Source: Paratractidigestivibacter sp003150175 (GTDB lineage Bacteria > Actinomycetota > Coriobacteriia > Coriobacteriales > Atopobiaceae). From it: a stretch of DNA of 64,000 bases. Positions 55,403 to 63,420 of this stretch are shown in pieces. Numbering within the stretch: the stretch's first letter is position 1; every line of letters starts with the position of its first letter. The stretch lies in the NCBI RefSeq assembly GCF_964283195.1, contig NZ_CAXYLH010000002.1. The stretch is one strand, 5' to 3'. The position numbers and the translations under genes are program-made. Under the pieces are notes generated by a model. It saw only the letters and a list, made by a program, of their open reading frames with translations, was not told where the DNA came from and ran no database searches.

Positions 55403-55855
55403 GTGCGCTGCCCCCGATGTGGATTCAGCGAATCGAAGGTCGTCGATTCAAGGCCGTCCGAGAACAACGATGCCATCAGGCGCCGCAGGGAATGCGCCAA
55501 GTGCGGTTTCCGTTACACGACCTACGAGCGCTGCGAAGAGACCCCTCTGATCGTCATCAAACGCGATGGTCGCAAAGAGACCTTTGAACGCCAAAAGCTC
55601 ATGCGCGGGCTCTTTGCCGCGACGGTAAAGAGGAACGTCGACGTTAGCGTCCTCAACGGCCTCATCGACGATATCGAGGCCGAGCTTCGCGACGGCGGCA
55701 TCACCGAGGTCTCTTCGATTGACCTCGGGAATATGGTCATGAAGAAGCTCATGAAGGTCGACAAAGTCGCTTATATTCGGTTCGCCTCCGTGTATCGCGA
55801 GTTCAAGGATGTCGACGACTTCATGGAAGAGCTGAGGAGCATCGCCGATGAGTGA
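55403..55855 (+). CDS. nrdR: Transcriptional repressor NrdR
   Basis: This 150-residue repressor of ribonucleotide reductase genes has an N-terminal zinc ribbon with C3, C6, C31 and C34, and an ATP-cone domain from about residue 46 (IVIKRDGRKETFERQKL). The GTG at 55403 is chosen since AGGAGG lies 7 bp upstream and the protein must begin (V/M)RCPRCG. It follows the LysM gene by 34 bp and overlaps dut by 8 bp. Both neighbours concern nucleotide supply. Confidence 0.96.
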   Translation: MRCPRCGFSESKVVDSRPSENNDAIRRRRECAKCGFRYTTYERCEETPLIVIKRDGRKETFERQKLMRGLFAATVKRNVDVSVLNGLIDDIEAELRDGGITEVSSIDLGNMVMKKLMKVDKVAYIRFASVYREFKDVDDFMEELRSIADE

Positions 55856-56291
55856 TCGCATCAAGCTTCCCATCAAGAGACTCGATCCGTCCGTTGAGCT
55901 CCCGAGCTACGCATACGATGGCGACGCCGGGCTCGACCTGCGATCCAATGAGGACGTGACGCTCGAGCCCTTTGAGCGCAGGCTCGTCGCGACGGGCCTG
56001 GCCATAGCGATTCCCGACGGTTACGCTGGCTTCGTGCAGCCTCGCAGCGGCCTTGCGCTTCGCGAGGGGCTCTCGATGGCGAACACGCCTGGCCTCATCG
56101 ATGCCCATTACCGCGGAGAGCTCAAGGTATGCGCCATAAACCTGGATCCTCATAATCCTATTCATATTGAGCGCGGCGAGCGCATTGCCCAGCTCATGAT
56201 CCAAAAAGTTCCCGTCGTCGAACTCGAGGAAGTCGATGAGCTGGACGAGACCGATCGCGGTTGTGGTGGATTCGGCTCCAGCGGCGTGTGA
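55848..56291 (+). CDS. dut: dUTP diphosphatase
   Basis: This 147-residue trimeric dUTPase hydrolyses dUTP to dUMP. Motifs are AGLDLRSNEDV (motif 1), PRSGLALREGL (2), NTPGLIDAHYRGE (3), ERIAQLMIQK (4) and the C-terminal RGCGGFGSSG (5). Length is normal for the family. It starts 8 bp inside nrdR, so translation is coupled. A hairpin follows. Confidence 0.96.
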   Translation: MSDRIKLPIKRLDPSVELPSYAYDGDAGLDLRSNEDVTLEPFERRLVATGLAIAIPDGYAGFVQPRSGLALREGLSMANTPGLIDAHYRGELKVCAINLDPHNPIHIERGERIAQLMIQKVPVVELEEVDELDETDRGCGGFGSSGV

Positions 56292-56309
56292 TCCTTTGTT
56301 TTTGGGTAG

Positions 56310-56344
56310 ACCTCCCTTAAGCCACGCAATCGGCTAAGGGAGGT
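56310..56344 (+). promoter_or_regulatory. Hairpin covering the Shine-Dalgarno of the trxB-like gene
   Basis: A 13-bp stem with one bulged A pairs 56310-56323 with 56332-56344 around an 8-nt loop. The right arm ends in GGGAGGT, the ribosome site of the gene at 56350. When folded, the site is occluded. It could also serve as the terminator of dut, though only a short T-rich stretch (TTATTT) follows. Confidence 0.6.
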
Positions 56345-56349
56345 TATTT

Positions 56350-57279
56350 ATGCCGACACACGACCTTGTTATCGTAGGATCCGGTCCCGCCGGGACCGCC
56401 GCAGCCCTGTACGCCCGTCGTCAGCTCCTCGATGTTCTTGTCCTCGAGAAGGCGTCGTACGGAGGGCAGCCGCTTCTTACCACGGAGATCGAGAATTACC
56501 CCGGGATTCCCAAGGTGAACGGGTATGACCTCATGGAATCCATGCGCAAACAGGCGGAGGATGCGGGTACCCGATTCAATACAGCCGAGGTCAAGCATGT
56601 ATATAAGCGAACGGACGGAGCATTCTCAATCGCTACGCATGACGGCCCGACGACGTCTCGAATGGTTATCTGGGCCTCCGGATCGGCTCCGCGGCAGGCT
56701 GGATTTGACGGAGAAACCCGTTTTACGGGACGTGGGGTCTCGTATTGCGCGACCTGCGACGCGATGTTCTACAGAAAAAAACTAGTGTTCGTATGCGGGG
56801 GAGGGAACACTGCTGCCGAGGAAGCTCTTGTTTTATCTCACTTTGCCTCAAAAGTCGTCTTGCTTGTACGAAAAGATTACATGCGCGCACAGAAATCGCT
56901 GCAACAGAAACTTCAGGATGCCGTCAACGTTGAGCTCCGGTACAACACAAGGATCCTCAGTCTTGCCGGCGACGAGCTCCCAAGCTCGATCACGATACAG
57001 AACACGGCAAATGGCGAGACCTACAAGGAAACCTATGATGAAGGTTCCTTCGGCGTGTTCGTCTTTGTAGGAATGCAGCCTCAAAACGATGCCGTTGCGG
57101 AGTTGGTTCAGCTAGATGCCTCAGGACACATCATCACCGACGAGCTCATGCAAACGTCCACTACAGGTTTGTACGCCGCAGGAGACTGCCGTGCTAAGTA
57201 TCTGCGCCAGATCGTGACCGCGACATCGGACGGTGCGATCGCAGCATCACGAGCAGCAGAGTATCTCACGAGCCTTTGA
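56350..57279 (+). CDS. trxB: Thioredoxin-reductase-like flavoprotein
   Basis: This 309-residue FAD/NAD(P)H disulfide reductase has the FAD motif VIVGSGPAGTAAALYARR, the redox pair C133/C136 in SYCATCDAMF, a NAD(P) site starting VCGGGNTAAEEAL and a C-terminal GLYAAGDCR. The order is that of bacterial TrxB. No thioredoxin gene is adjacent, so the electron acceptor is uncertain. The base composition is clearly lower in GC and the codons are less G/C-ending than in neighbours, which suggests acquisition. Its ribosome site is inside a hairpin. Confidence 0.9.
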   Translation: MPTHDLVIVGSGPAGTAAALYARRQLLDVLVLEKASYGGQPLLTTEIENYPGIPKVNGYDLMESMRKQAEDAGTRFNTAEVKHVYKRTDGAFSIATHDGPTTSRMVIWASGSAPRQAGFDGETRFTGRGVSYCATCDAMFYRKKLVFVCGGGNTAAEEALVLSHFASKVVLLVRKDYMRAQKSLQQKLQDAVNVELRYNTRILSLAGDELPSSITIQNTANGETYKETYDEGSFGVFVFVGMQPQNDAVAELVQLDASGHIITDELMQTSTTGLYAAGDCRAKYLRQIVTATSDGAIAASRAAEYLTSL

Positions 57280-57330
57280 ACTCCCCTACATTAAATACGT
57301 GATAATATATCTTATGTAAACTAGCTATTC

Positions 57331-57408
57331 CACCAACACTGAGTGACGGTCATTGCGTGATGGGTGTCACAGAAAGCAGCAGCCAATGACTATCACTCAG
57401 TGTTGGTG
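57331..57408. repeat. Compact inverted repeat, family A copy 3
   Basis: A 25-bp inverted repeat (57331-57355 with 57384-57408) has 23 matches and a loop with GATGGGTGTCAC. It shares the CCAACACTG.GTGACNGTCATTG arms of copies 1 and 2. It lies between convergent trxB-like and ClC genes, with its right end 1 bp from the ClC stop. It may terminate both. Confidence 0.85.
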
Positions 57409-57409
57409 A

Positions 57410-59014
57410 TCATTTGAGGGACGGGCGGGTCATGAGGTTGAGCTTCATGGTGACGTCGTCCTCGGCTTCGGAATCCATGATCATGAGGAGCTCGTCGAGG
57501 GCTTCGATTCTCATGTCTCCGGTCGGGATCAGCTCGGAAGAAGCGCGGGCAACCAGCACGACCCTGCAGCCGTCCGGCCACGGCACATCAGAGACCCTCA
57601 TCCCCTCGAGGCGGCTCCCGGCGCCTACGTGGATTATCTTCACGATCTTCTGGCCCGTGAGACCGCTCACTGCAGGGTTATCCGCCTGGACACCGAGCTG
57701 CTTGGACAGCAGGTGCTCATAGAACGGGTCGGTCTTCGTCAAATTCGCGACCATGTAGGAAATAATAGACACGAGCGAGACGGAGAGCATTGCATCGAGC
57801 GAGCCCGTGAGCTCGAACACGAGCACCACTCCGGTAACCGGTGCGCGGACGACCGACGAGAACAGCCCGGCGATGCCGAGCGCGACGAAGTTCGGGTAGT
57901 ACGTCATGTCGAAACCGAAGAACCCGCTGGCGCAAAGCGCGAACGCGCTGCCGATAAGCGCACCCATGACGACCAGCGGAAACAGCGTTCCTCCCGGAGC
58001 GCCCGACCCGAACGAGATCGTCGTGAAGAGGTACTTCCCCACCAGCAGCGCGACGACCGACCCGAACAGCAAACCGTTCGGCTTCACGATCTGCTCGAAG
58101 ATCGCGTCCCCGCCGCACATAAGCTCCGGCCATGAGAACGCGGCCACGCCCGCGAGCATAAACGGGATAACGAGCCGCAGGTACGGGTTCAGTTTCTTGA
58201 TTCTGCCATAGAGGCCCTGGCATGCGAACATCCCGCGGTTGTGGAGTGCGCCGAGCACGCCGCAGATGACGGCGAGGATGACGACGAGCGCATAGTCGAT
58301 ATGCGGAAGGTCGTGCACGAACGTGAGGCTCATGACAGGGGCGACGCCGAGCACGCCGGACATCAGGTAATCCGCGACAAGCGATGATGCCATGACCGAG
58401 ATGATGAGAGATGCCGTGAACTCCTTGTGGATCTCCTCTAAGGCGAAGAGCACCCCGGTGAGCGGAGCATGGAACGCAGCGGACATTCCGGCGGCGGCGC
58501 CGCAAGTCACGAGGAGGCGCTCTTCTCCCCTCTTGCGCCTGAACAGTTTTGAGACGGCTTTGCCGGCCATGCCGCCCAGCTGAACGCTCGGGCCCTCGCG
58601 GCCCATAGAGAGGCCGGCGAAGGCGCAAGCGGTCCCCTCAACGAACTTGGCGGCGATCACGCGATGCCAGGGCATATCCATGCGGTCAATGACCTCGGCG
58701 TCAACCTGCGGGATTCCGGAGCCTGACGTCGAGGGCTCCCAGCGCACGAGCGTGCCCACGATCGCCACGAGCACGAGCAGAGCCAGAAACCACAGCCCCA
58801 TGAGCGACAGGTCGCCGTTGATGGCCCCTGTGATCGCGCGCAGGAGCTTCTCGGCATTCGAGAGCGAGAGCCGGTACAGCGTGACCACTCCCCCGCCCGC
58901 AAGGCCGACGAGCACGCCCTCGACGATCAGGTCGATTTGAAAGCGACGAGAAAAACGCCTCGACACGGTTGCCGAGGCGCTCTTCTCCTTGCTGTTATTC
59001 ACATTGAACTCCAA
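57410..59014 (-). CDS. ClC family chloride channel/transporter with TrkA-C domain
   Basis: This 534-residue ClC protein has the motifs GSGIP (98-102), GREGP with the gating glutamate E140, and SFGSGAPGGTLFP. An EE pair (193-194) falls at the position of the E. coli proton-pathway glutamate E203, which favours a Cl-/H+ antiporter over a channel. A C-terminal TrkA-C-like region (about 445-525) may bind a ligand and regulate it. It may help pH homeostasis or acid resistance. It ends at a family A repeat and begins 13 bp or fewer after the end of the NlpC gene in the same direction. Confidence 0.93.
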   Translation of the reverse strand: MEFNVNNSKEKSASATVSRRFSRRFQIDLIVEGVLVGLAGGGVVTLYRLSLSNAEKLLRAITGAINGDLSLMGLWFLALLVLVAIVGTLVRWEPSTSGSGIPQVDAEVIDRMDMPWHRVIAAKFVEGTACAFAGLSMGREGPSVQLGGMAGKAVSKLFRRKRGEERLLVTCGAAAGMSAAFHAPLTGVLFALEEIHKEFTASLIISVMASSLVADYLMSGVLGVAPVMSLTFVHDLPHIDYALVVILAVICGVLGALHNRGMFACQGLYGRIKKLNPYLRLVIPFMLAGVAAFSWPELMCGGDAIFEQIVKPNGLLFGSVVALLVGKYLFTTISFGSGAPGGTLFPLVVMGALIGSAFALCASGFFGFDMTYYPNFVALGIAGLFSSVVRAPVTGVVLVFELTGSLDAMLSVSLVSIISYMVANLTKTDPFYEHLLSKQLGVQADNPAVSGLTGQKIVKIIHVGAGSRLEGMRVSDVPWPDGCRVVLVARASSELIPTGDMRIEALDELLMIMDSEAEDDVTMKLNLMTRPSLK

Positions 59015-59026
59015 GCAAGAGAATGA

Positions 59027-60202
59027 TTAATAGGGGCCGCCGCCGATGAAGCTCCACAGCGAGGTGGTCCTCACGCTGTAGCCGGGCTTCGGTGCGTCGA
59101 CCATGGTGCCGCCACCGAGGTAGATGCCCACGTGGCCCTCGCTCGTGAAAACGAGGTCGCCGTAGTTGAGCTGCGACATGTCGGTCTTCCAGTCGCCGGT
59201 CGACTGGAGGGAGGCGATCATGTCATAGGTGGTACGACCGCGCTTGTAACCGTAGCTGTAGCACACAAGGCCGGAGCAGTCGAAGGAGTCGGGGCCGACC
59301 GCGCCGCTCACGTAGGGCTTGCCGATCTGCGCGAGCGCCGTGGAGACACCGCCGCCGCCATACGAGCTGCCGCCGCCGTTCGAAGGCTTGCTCGAGCTGC
59401 CAGAGTTGGAATTGCTGTTATTGGGCTTCGGCTGGGACGGCTTGGTCTCGGAGGGCGTGGTCGGGACGGTCTCGGCGGCCTGGTCCTGCTTAGCCTGGTC
59501 CTCCTGGTTGACCTGCGAGTCCTTTGCCGCGGACGCCTGAGCCTGCTGCTCGTTGGTCTGCTTAGCGGTCTGGACCGCCGCGGCAACGGCGGAGTTCTGC
59601 TGCGCCGCGACCGAAGCCACCTGGGCCTGAAGCTCGGAGTCGAGCGAATTGTAGTAAGAAGTGGCCTCGCTCACGCGAGAATCGTACTCGGAGGCCTGCG
59701 ACTGAAGGTCCTCGACCTTCTGGTTCTGCTGAGCCTGACGCTCCTCGAGCTCAGACTCCTCCTGCTTGAGCTGAGCCTCCATCGACTTGACGGACGAGAT
59801 CACCTCGGCGCGCTGCTCGGATACTTTGTCGAGGTAGACCACACGGCTCACGAGGTCGTCGACGCTCGTGGACCCAAGGATGAAGTCGAGCGTGGAGGTC
59901 GATCCCTGCTTGTAATACGAGCGCATGATGTCGGAAAGCTCGCCGCGCTTGGACGTGAGGTCGTTCTGGGTCTGCTCGACCTCGCCCTGCTTCGCGCTGA
60001 GCTCCTGGGAGGTCTTCACCACGTCGTCGGTAGCGGTCTGGAGCTCGGACTGGATGCTCGAGAGCTGGCTTCCGAGGTCGGAAAGACGGGCAGCGGCGGC
60101 GTCGACGTCGGACTGGCTGACGGCGAGGGCCGGGGCAGCGCCGATCCCGAAGGTGAGCGCGGCCGCCAGGCCGGCGGTAACCACAGTCTTGCAAAAACGC
60201 AT
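59027..60202 (-). CDS. NlpC/P60 peptidoglycan hydrolase with coiled coil
   Basis: This 391-residue secreted protein has a signal peptide (about residues 1-28, cleaved after AALA-type residues). A long coiled coil follows (about 30-220, with LSDLGSQLSSIQSELQ), then a Ser/Asn/Gly/Pro linker and a C-terminal NlpC/P60 domain. C309 in DCSGL and H357 in GHVGIYLG are the dyad. The third polar position reads D369 (MVDAPKPG), where His, Asn or Gln is common. It resembles the actinobacterial RipA/CwlO type that splits daughter cells and cuts the peptide stem. It is followed on the minus strand by the ClC gene. Confidence 0.9.
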   Translation of the reverse strand: MRFCKTVVTAGLAAALTFGIGAAPALAVSQSDVDAAAARLSDLGSQLSSIQSELQTATDDVVKTSQELSAKQGEVEQTQNDLTSKRGELSDIMRSYYKQGSTSTLDFILGSTSVDDLVSRVVYLDKVSEQRAEVISSVKSMEAQLKQEESELEERQAQQNQKVEDLQSQASEYDSRVSEATSYYNSLDSELQAQVASVAAQQNSAVAAAVQTAKQTNEQQAQASAAKDSQVNQEDQAKQDQAAETVPTTPSETKPSQPKPNNSNSNSGSSSKPSNGGGSSYGGGGVSTALAQIGKPYVSGAVGPDSFDCSGLVCYSYGYKRGRTTYDMIASLQSTGDWKTDMSQLNYGDLVFTSEGHVGIYLGGGTMVDAPKPGYSVRTTSLWSFIGGGPY

Positions 60203-60264
60203 GTAGGCATCTCCTAGAGATGAAGTAGATAACAGATCAACTAAGATAGATTAACGATACTACA

Positions 60265-60298
60265 AACCCCGCCGGTCTCATAGAAAGCCAGCGGGGTT
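60265..60298 (-). terminator. Terminator after apt
   Basis: A perfect 8-bp stem (60265-60272 with 60291-60298) has a long partly paired loop. On the minus strand it is followed by TTTGTAG. It ends the apt transcript upstream of the NlpC/P60 gene. Confidence 0.65.
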
Positions 60299-60322
60299 CC
60301 ACATTTCTTTGTAATGAATCCG

Positions 60323-60859
60323 TTATTTGACCTGGACGAGCGAGAACACATCCACGCCCGGGAAATCCTTCGCGAGAAGGTCGCGCGGCTTGAGGAACTC
60401 GAGCTCGAGGATGAACCCGAAGCCTACGATCTGGGCACCGGACTTGCCGCAGAGCTTCGCGGCCGCCTCGGTGCTGCCGCCCGTGGCGACGAGGTCGTCG
60501 ATGATGAGCACCTTGTCGTCGGCGGACAGCGAGTCCTTGTGCATCTCGAGGGAGTCGGTGCCGTACTCGAGCGAATACTCCTGCTTGTAGACGGCGCGCG
60601 GGAGCTTACCGGGCTTTCGCGCGGGGACGAACCCGACGCCGAGCTCGTAGGCAACGGCGGAACCGATGATGAAGCCACGCGCCTCGGGCCCCACGACCTT
60701 GGTCGCGCCGGCGTCACGGAACCGGTCGGCGATGTCCTTAACGGCCGACTTGAAGGCGACGGGGTCTCCCACGAGCGGCATGATGTCCTTGAAGATCACG
60801 CCCGGCTCAGGGTAATCGGGGATGCTGACGATTCGGCTCTCGTAATCGAAGCTCGACAT
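60323..60859 (-). CDS. apt: Adenine phosphoribosyltransferase
   Basis: This 178-residue purine-salvage enzyme makes AMP from adenine and PRPP. It has the N-terminal SIPDYPEPGVIFKDIMPL, the PRPP-binding motif VLIIDDLVATGGS and GPEARGFIIGSAVAYELG. Length is normal for the family. GAAAGAAGGAACC precedes the ATG on the minus strand. It lies 42 bp from the MerR gene and is followed by a terminator. Confidence 0.96.
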   Translation of the reverse strand: MSSFDYESRIVSIPDYPEPGVIFKDIMPLVGDPVAFKSAVKDIADRFRDAGATKVVGPEARGFIIGSAVAYELGVGFVPARKPGKLPRAVYKQEYSLEYGTDSLEMHKDSLSADDKVLIIDDLVATGGSTEAAAKLCGKSGAQIVGFGFILELEFLKPRDLLAKDFPGVDVFSLVQVK

Positions 60860-60901
60860 TGGTTCCTTCTTTCTTGGTGAAGCTGGTGGAGATGGACTCC
60901 C

Positions 60902-61639
60902 CTACTCGCCCATTCCCTTGAACTCATCGCGGACGCGCCGGGCGATGAGCTCGCACCTCACGGCGTTCGTGAGGCCGAGCATGCGGGACAGCGCCTGCTC
61001 GAACTGCTGGCGGACCTCCTCCGAGCGCTCGGGCTCGAGGGTCCCGCCCTTCTTTGTGAAGACGGTGAGCGCCTGCTCGAAGGTGGCGGACTCGCGGTTC
61101 GCGGCGATCACGTACTGCCTCAGGTTCTTCGCGCCGAAACCGAATCTCCTGAGCTCGTCACAGATGCGGATCAGGGGCAGGTCGCGGCCATCGACGAGGT
61201 CACGGCCGTGGGGCGACTTGCGAAGCTGGATGACGCCCGCCTCCGAGAGCTCCCGAACGAACGAGACCGTCGTGCCGCACAGCTCCGGCATCCTGTCGAT
61301 CGGGTGGAACTTGCCGGCCGTCTCCTCGTCGTCGCGCTGGACCTGGATCGGCTCCGCAGAAAAGCCCGGGATGCCCTCGGAAGGCTTCGGGTCCGAGCCG
61401 TGATCGAGTTCCTCCTTGATGACCGAGAGGGGCATGAACCGGTTCTTCTGCAGGTACAGAATGGTCTCGAGGCGCTTGATGTCGCGCTGCGAGTACAGAC
61501 GGTACCCGCCCGGGGTCCTCGAGGGGTTGATGAGCCCCTCGTCCTGCAGGTACCTGACCTTCGACACGGTGAGGTCGGGGTACTGCGACTGGAGGCGCTT
61601 CACGACTTTGCCGATGGTAAGATATCCGGCGTCTGGCAT
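60902..61639 (-). CDS. MerR family transcriptional regulator
   Basis: This 245-residue regulator has an N-terminal MerR winged helix (from LTIGKVVKRLQSQYPDLT to RLETILYLQKNRF). A second helical half includes PELCGTTVSFVRELSEAGVI, which looks like a second MerR-like HTH, as in the mycobacterial Rv1828-type regulators. No Cys cluster for metal sensing is seen. It lies 9 bp after the FHA gene, an order known in actinobacteria (GarA next to a MerR protein). Targets are unknown. Confidence 0.88.
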   Translation of the reverse strand: MPDAGYLTIGKVVKRLQSQYPDLTVSKVRYLQDEGLINPSRTPGGYRLYSQRDIKRLETILYLQKNRFMPLSVIKEELDHGSDPKPSEGIPGFSAEPIQVQRDDEETAGKFHPIDRMPELCGTTVSFVRELSEAGVIQLRKSPHGRDLVDGRDLPLIRICDELRRFGFGAKNLRQYVIAANRESATFEQALTVFTKKGGTLEPERSEEVRQQFEQALSRMLGLTNAVRCELIARRVRDEFKGMGE

Positions 61640-61648
61640 GGGCTCGGC

Positions 61649-62080
61649 TTACAGGTCGGTCGCGATGCGGGCTTTGCGGGAGTTGGTGTGGAAGACCATG
61701 CGGAACGTGCCGATCTGGATGGTCGAGCCGTCCTTGAGGTTGGCCTCGTTCACGATGGCGCCGTCGACCCAGGTGCCGTTGAGGCTGCCCAGGTCCTTGA
61801 TGGACGCGTAGCCGAGCGCGACGTGCGAGAGGTCGAGGTTGGCATGGTGCCTGGACACGGTCATGTCGTTGAGGAAGACGCTGTTGGCAGGATCGCGGCC
61901 GATGGTGATGGCCGGGCCGTTGAGCTCGAAGGTCTCGCCGATTTGCGGACCCTTGACGATGGTGAGGGTGGGCTGGACGGGCTGGGCCGCCGCCATGATA
62001 TCGGGAACGGTGGCGTCGGCCGAAGGCATACGGAAGATCTCGGTGGCGCCGCTGCTCGCGGGGATGTTCTCGTTGGACAT
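61649..62080 (-). CDS. FHA domain protein, GarA/OdhI-like
   Basis: This 143-residue protein has an N-terminal tail and a C-terminal FHA phosphothreonine-binding domain (about 38-130) with GRDPANS (R62), SRHHA (S76, R77, H79) and SLNGTWV (N101). Its tail holds TEIFRMP (T13), like the ETTSVFR kinase site of GarA/OdhI, which inhibit 2-oxoglutarate metabolism when not phosphorylated. The ATG at 62080 has GGGAG 8 bp upstream; 5 residues earlier there is another ATG without a site. No Ser/Thr kinase is nearby in the window. Confidence 0.85.
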   Translation of the reverse strand: MSNENIPASSGATEIFRMPSADATVPDIMAAAQPVQPTLTIVKGPQIGETFELNGPAITIGRDPANSVFLNDMTVSRHHANLDLSHVALGYASIKDLGSLNGTWVDGAIVNEANLKDGSTIQIGTFRMVFHTNSRKARIATDL

Positions 62081-62144
62081 ACTCAGTGCTCCCATCGGTG
62101 CGGAATCACATTACAAGTTCTTGATCAAAGCTAGTTTATACCGC

Positions 62145-62522
62145 CTAGCGGCACGCGACCGCGTCCATCTGGACGAGGGCGCCGAGCGGCAGCTCGTCGA
62201 CGCGGACGACCGAGCGCGCGGGCATCGGCGGGATGAGCCGCTCGCAGTAGACGTCGTCGAAGGTCTGGAGGTCCTTGAGGTCGGTGAGGTAGACGGTGAC
62301 CTTGGCGATGTCGTCGAGGTCGAGCCCGACCTCAGAGAGGACGGCTTCCGCCTGGTCGAGCACGCGCGAGGCCTGGGCCCGCACGTCGCCGCCCAAAAGC
62401 GAGCGCCCGTTGTCGGACAGGGCTATCTGGCCGGACACGAAGACGAGCCTGCCGGCGGTCGTCCCCTTGGAGGCCCGCCCCACAGGGTCGGGGCATCCTG
62501 AGGCGTTTACCTGGTACTTCAT
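62145..62522 (-). CDS. Rid family (RidA/YjgF) protein
   Basis: This 125-residue protein of the YjgF/YER057c/UK114 family forms trimers, and members hydrolyse reactive enamine/imine intermediates. Family marks are VFVSGQIALSDNGRSL, VTVYLTDLKDLQTFDDVY and PARSVVRVDELPLGA with the conserved Arg. The place of E120 in E. coli RidA (IEIEA) is an Asp here (VQMDAVA), so activity may differ. AAGGAGG lies just upstream of the ATG. It is 14 bp from the GcvT-like gene. Confidence 0.9.
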   Translation of the reverse strand: MKYQVNASGCPDPVGRASKGTTAGRLVFVSGQIALSDNGRSLLGGDVRAQASRVLDQAEAVLSEVGLDLDDIAKVTVYLTDLKDLQTFDDVYCERLIPPMPARSVVRVDELPLGALVQMDAVACR

Positions 62523-62536
62523 GGAAAGGACCTCCT

Positions 62537-63400
62537 TTACTGCGCGAGCAATCGCGCGCCGACGAAGTCGCGGGCCTCGCGAAGAAGCCCCCACCCGTCG
62601 AGCTCGGCCGCGGTCGGCTTGACCTGGTCCTTCTCGTCGAGGACGGGGTACCAAGGCAAGAGCTGCCCCATGGCGCGGGCAAGGGAAGCGGAGCCCGCGG
62701 GAGCGACCTCGGTGAACGAGAGGAAGCTCCGCCACATCGTGGCCGCGCGAGTGGGCGGGACCATGAGGACGTAGGTGGGCAAAGACGCCCCGGGGAGCGG
62801 CGCGCGGGCCGCGACCGCGGGGATCTTGTCCAGGTGGGTACTGCGGACCTGGCCGGGCTGCGGGAGCTCGCGGGGGTGCTCGACGTAGTCGCTCAAAACC
62901 TTGGTCGCGGCGTTGCCGGCGAGCAGCAGCGGGTGGAGCATGTCGATAGCGTCCTCGATCTTCGTCCCCTCGTAGGGCGCGAAGCCGTTCTGCTCGATCT
63001 GGGCGAGGAATCCGAGCCAGGCGACGACGACCTCGCCACGTCCAGACGGGTCGATGAGCGCATACTCGTTCTCACCCGTGCGGATGACCAACGGAACCGA
63101 GGTCAGGGCACCCTCAGCGGTGAGCGCGCACTCCCAGCCGCACTCCCCCGGCTGCAGCTTGGGGCCGCAGAACGCGGCCTCCATCAGCTCGCTCGCATGC
63201 GGGCCGTTGATGAGTACATAAGTGCCGCCGGTGAGGTCGCTGACGACGGCGCCGTCGGGGTCGGGGCCGGAGGCCTTCTCGCTGGGGTAAGAGACGGCTC
63301 GCATGAGCTTCCCGTCCCCGGATGGCTCGAGGTCGGCGCCGAGGAGCACGTGCTCCTGGTAGAGGGCCCCCATACGGGCCACGCTGGATGTATCTGACAT
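62537..63400 (-). CDS. GcvT-fold (aminomethyltransferase/YgfZ-like) protein
   Basis: This 287-residue protein of the glycine cleavage T superfamily has the patterns VSDLTGGTYVLINGPHASEL and CALTAEGALTSVPLVIRTGE, typical of the folate-binding domain. It is shorter than GcvT (about 360), and its C-terminal barrel is weak. No glycine cleavage H, P or L gene is in the window, so it may be a stand-alone folate-dependent or Fe-S maintenance factor. The ATG at 63400 is chosen because the frame upstream overlaps the next gene and is not family-like. It lies 20 bp from the PgsA2 stop. Confidence 0.75.
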   Translation of the reverse strand: MSDTSSVARMGALYQEHVLLGADLEPSGDGKLMRAVSYPSEKASGPDPDGAVVSDLTGGTYVLINGPHASELMEAAFCGPKLQPGECGWECALTAEGALTSVPLVIRTGENEYALIDPSGRGEVVVAWLGFLAQIEQNGFAPYEGTKIEDAIDMLHPLLLAGNAATKVLSDYVEHPRELPQPGQVRSTHLDKIPAVAARAPLPGASLPTYVLMVPPTRAATMWRSFLSFTEVAPAGSASLARAMGQLLPWYPVLDEKDQVKPTAAELDGWGLLREARDFVGARLLAQ

Positions 63401-63420
63401 ATTGGTCACTCTTTTCGGGT

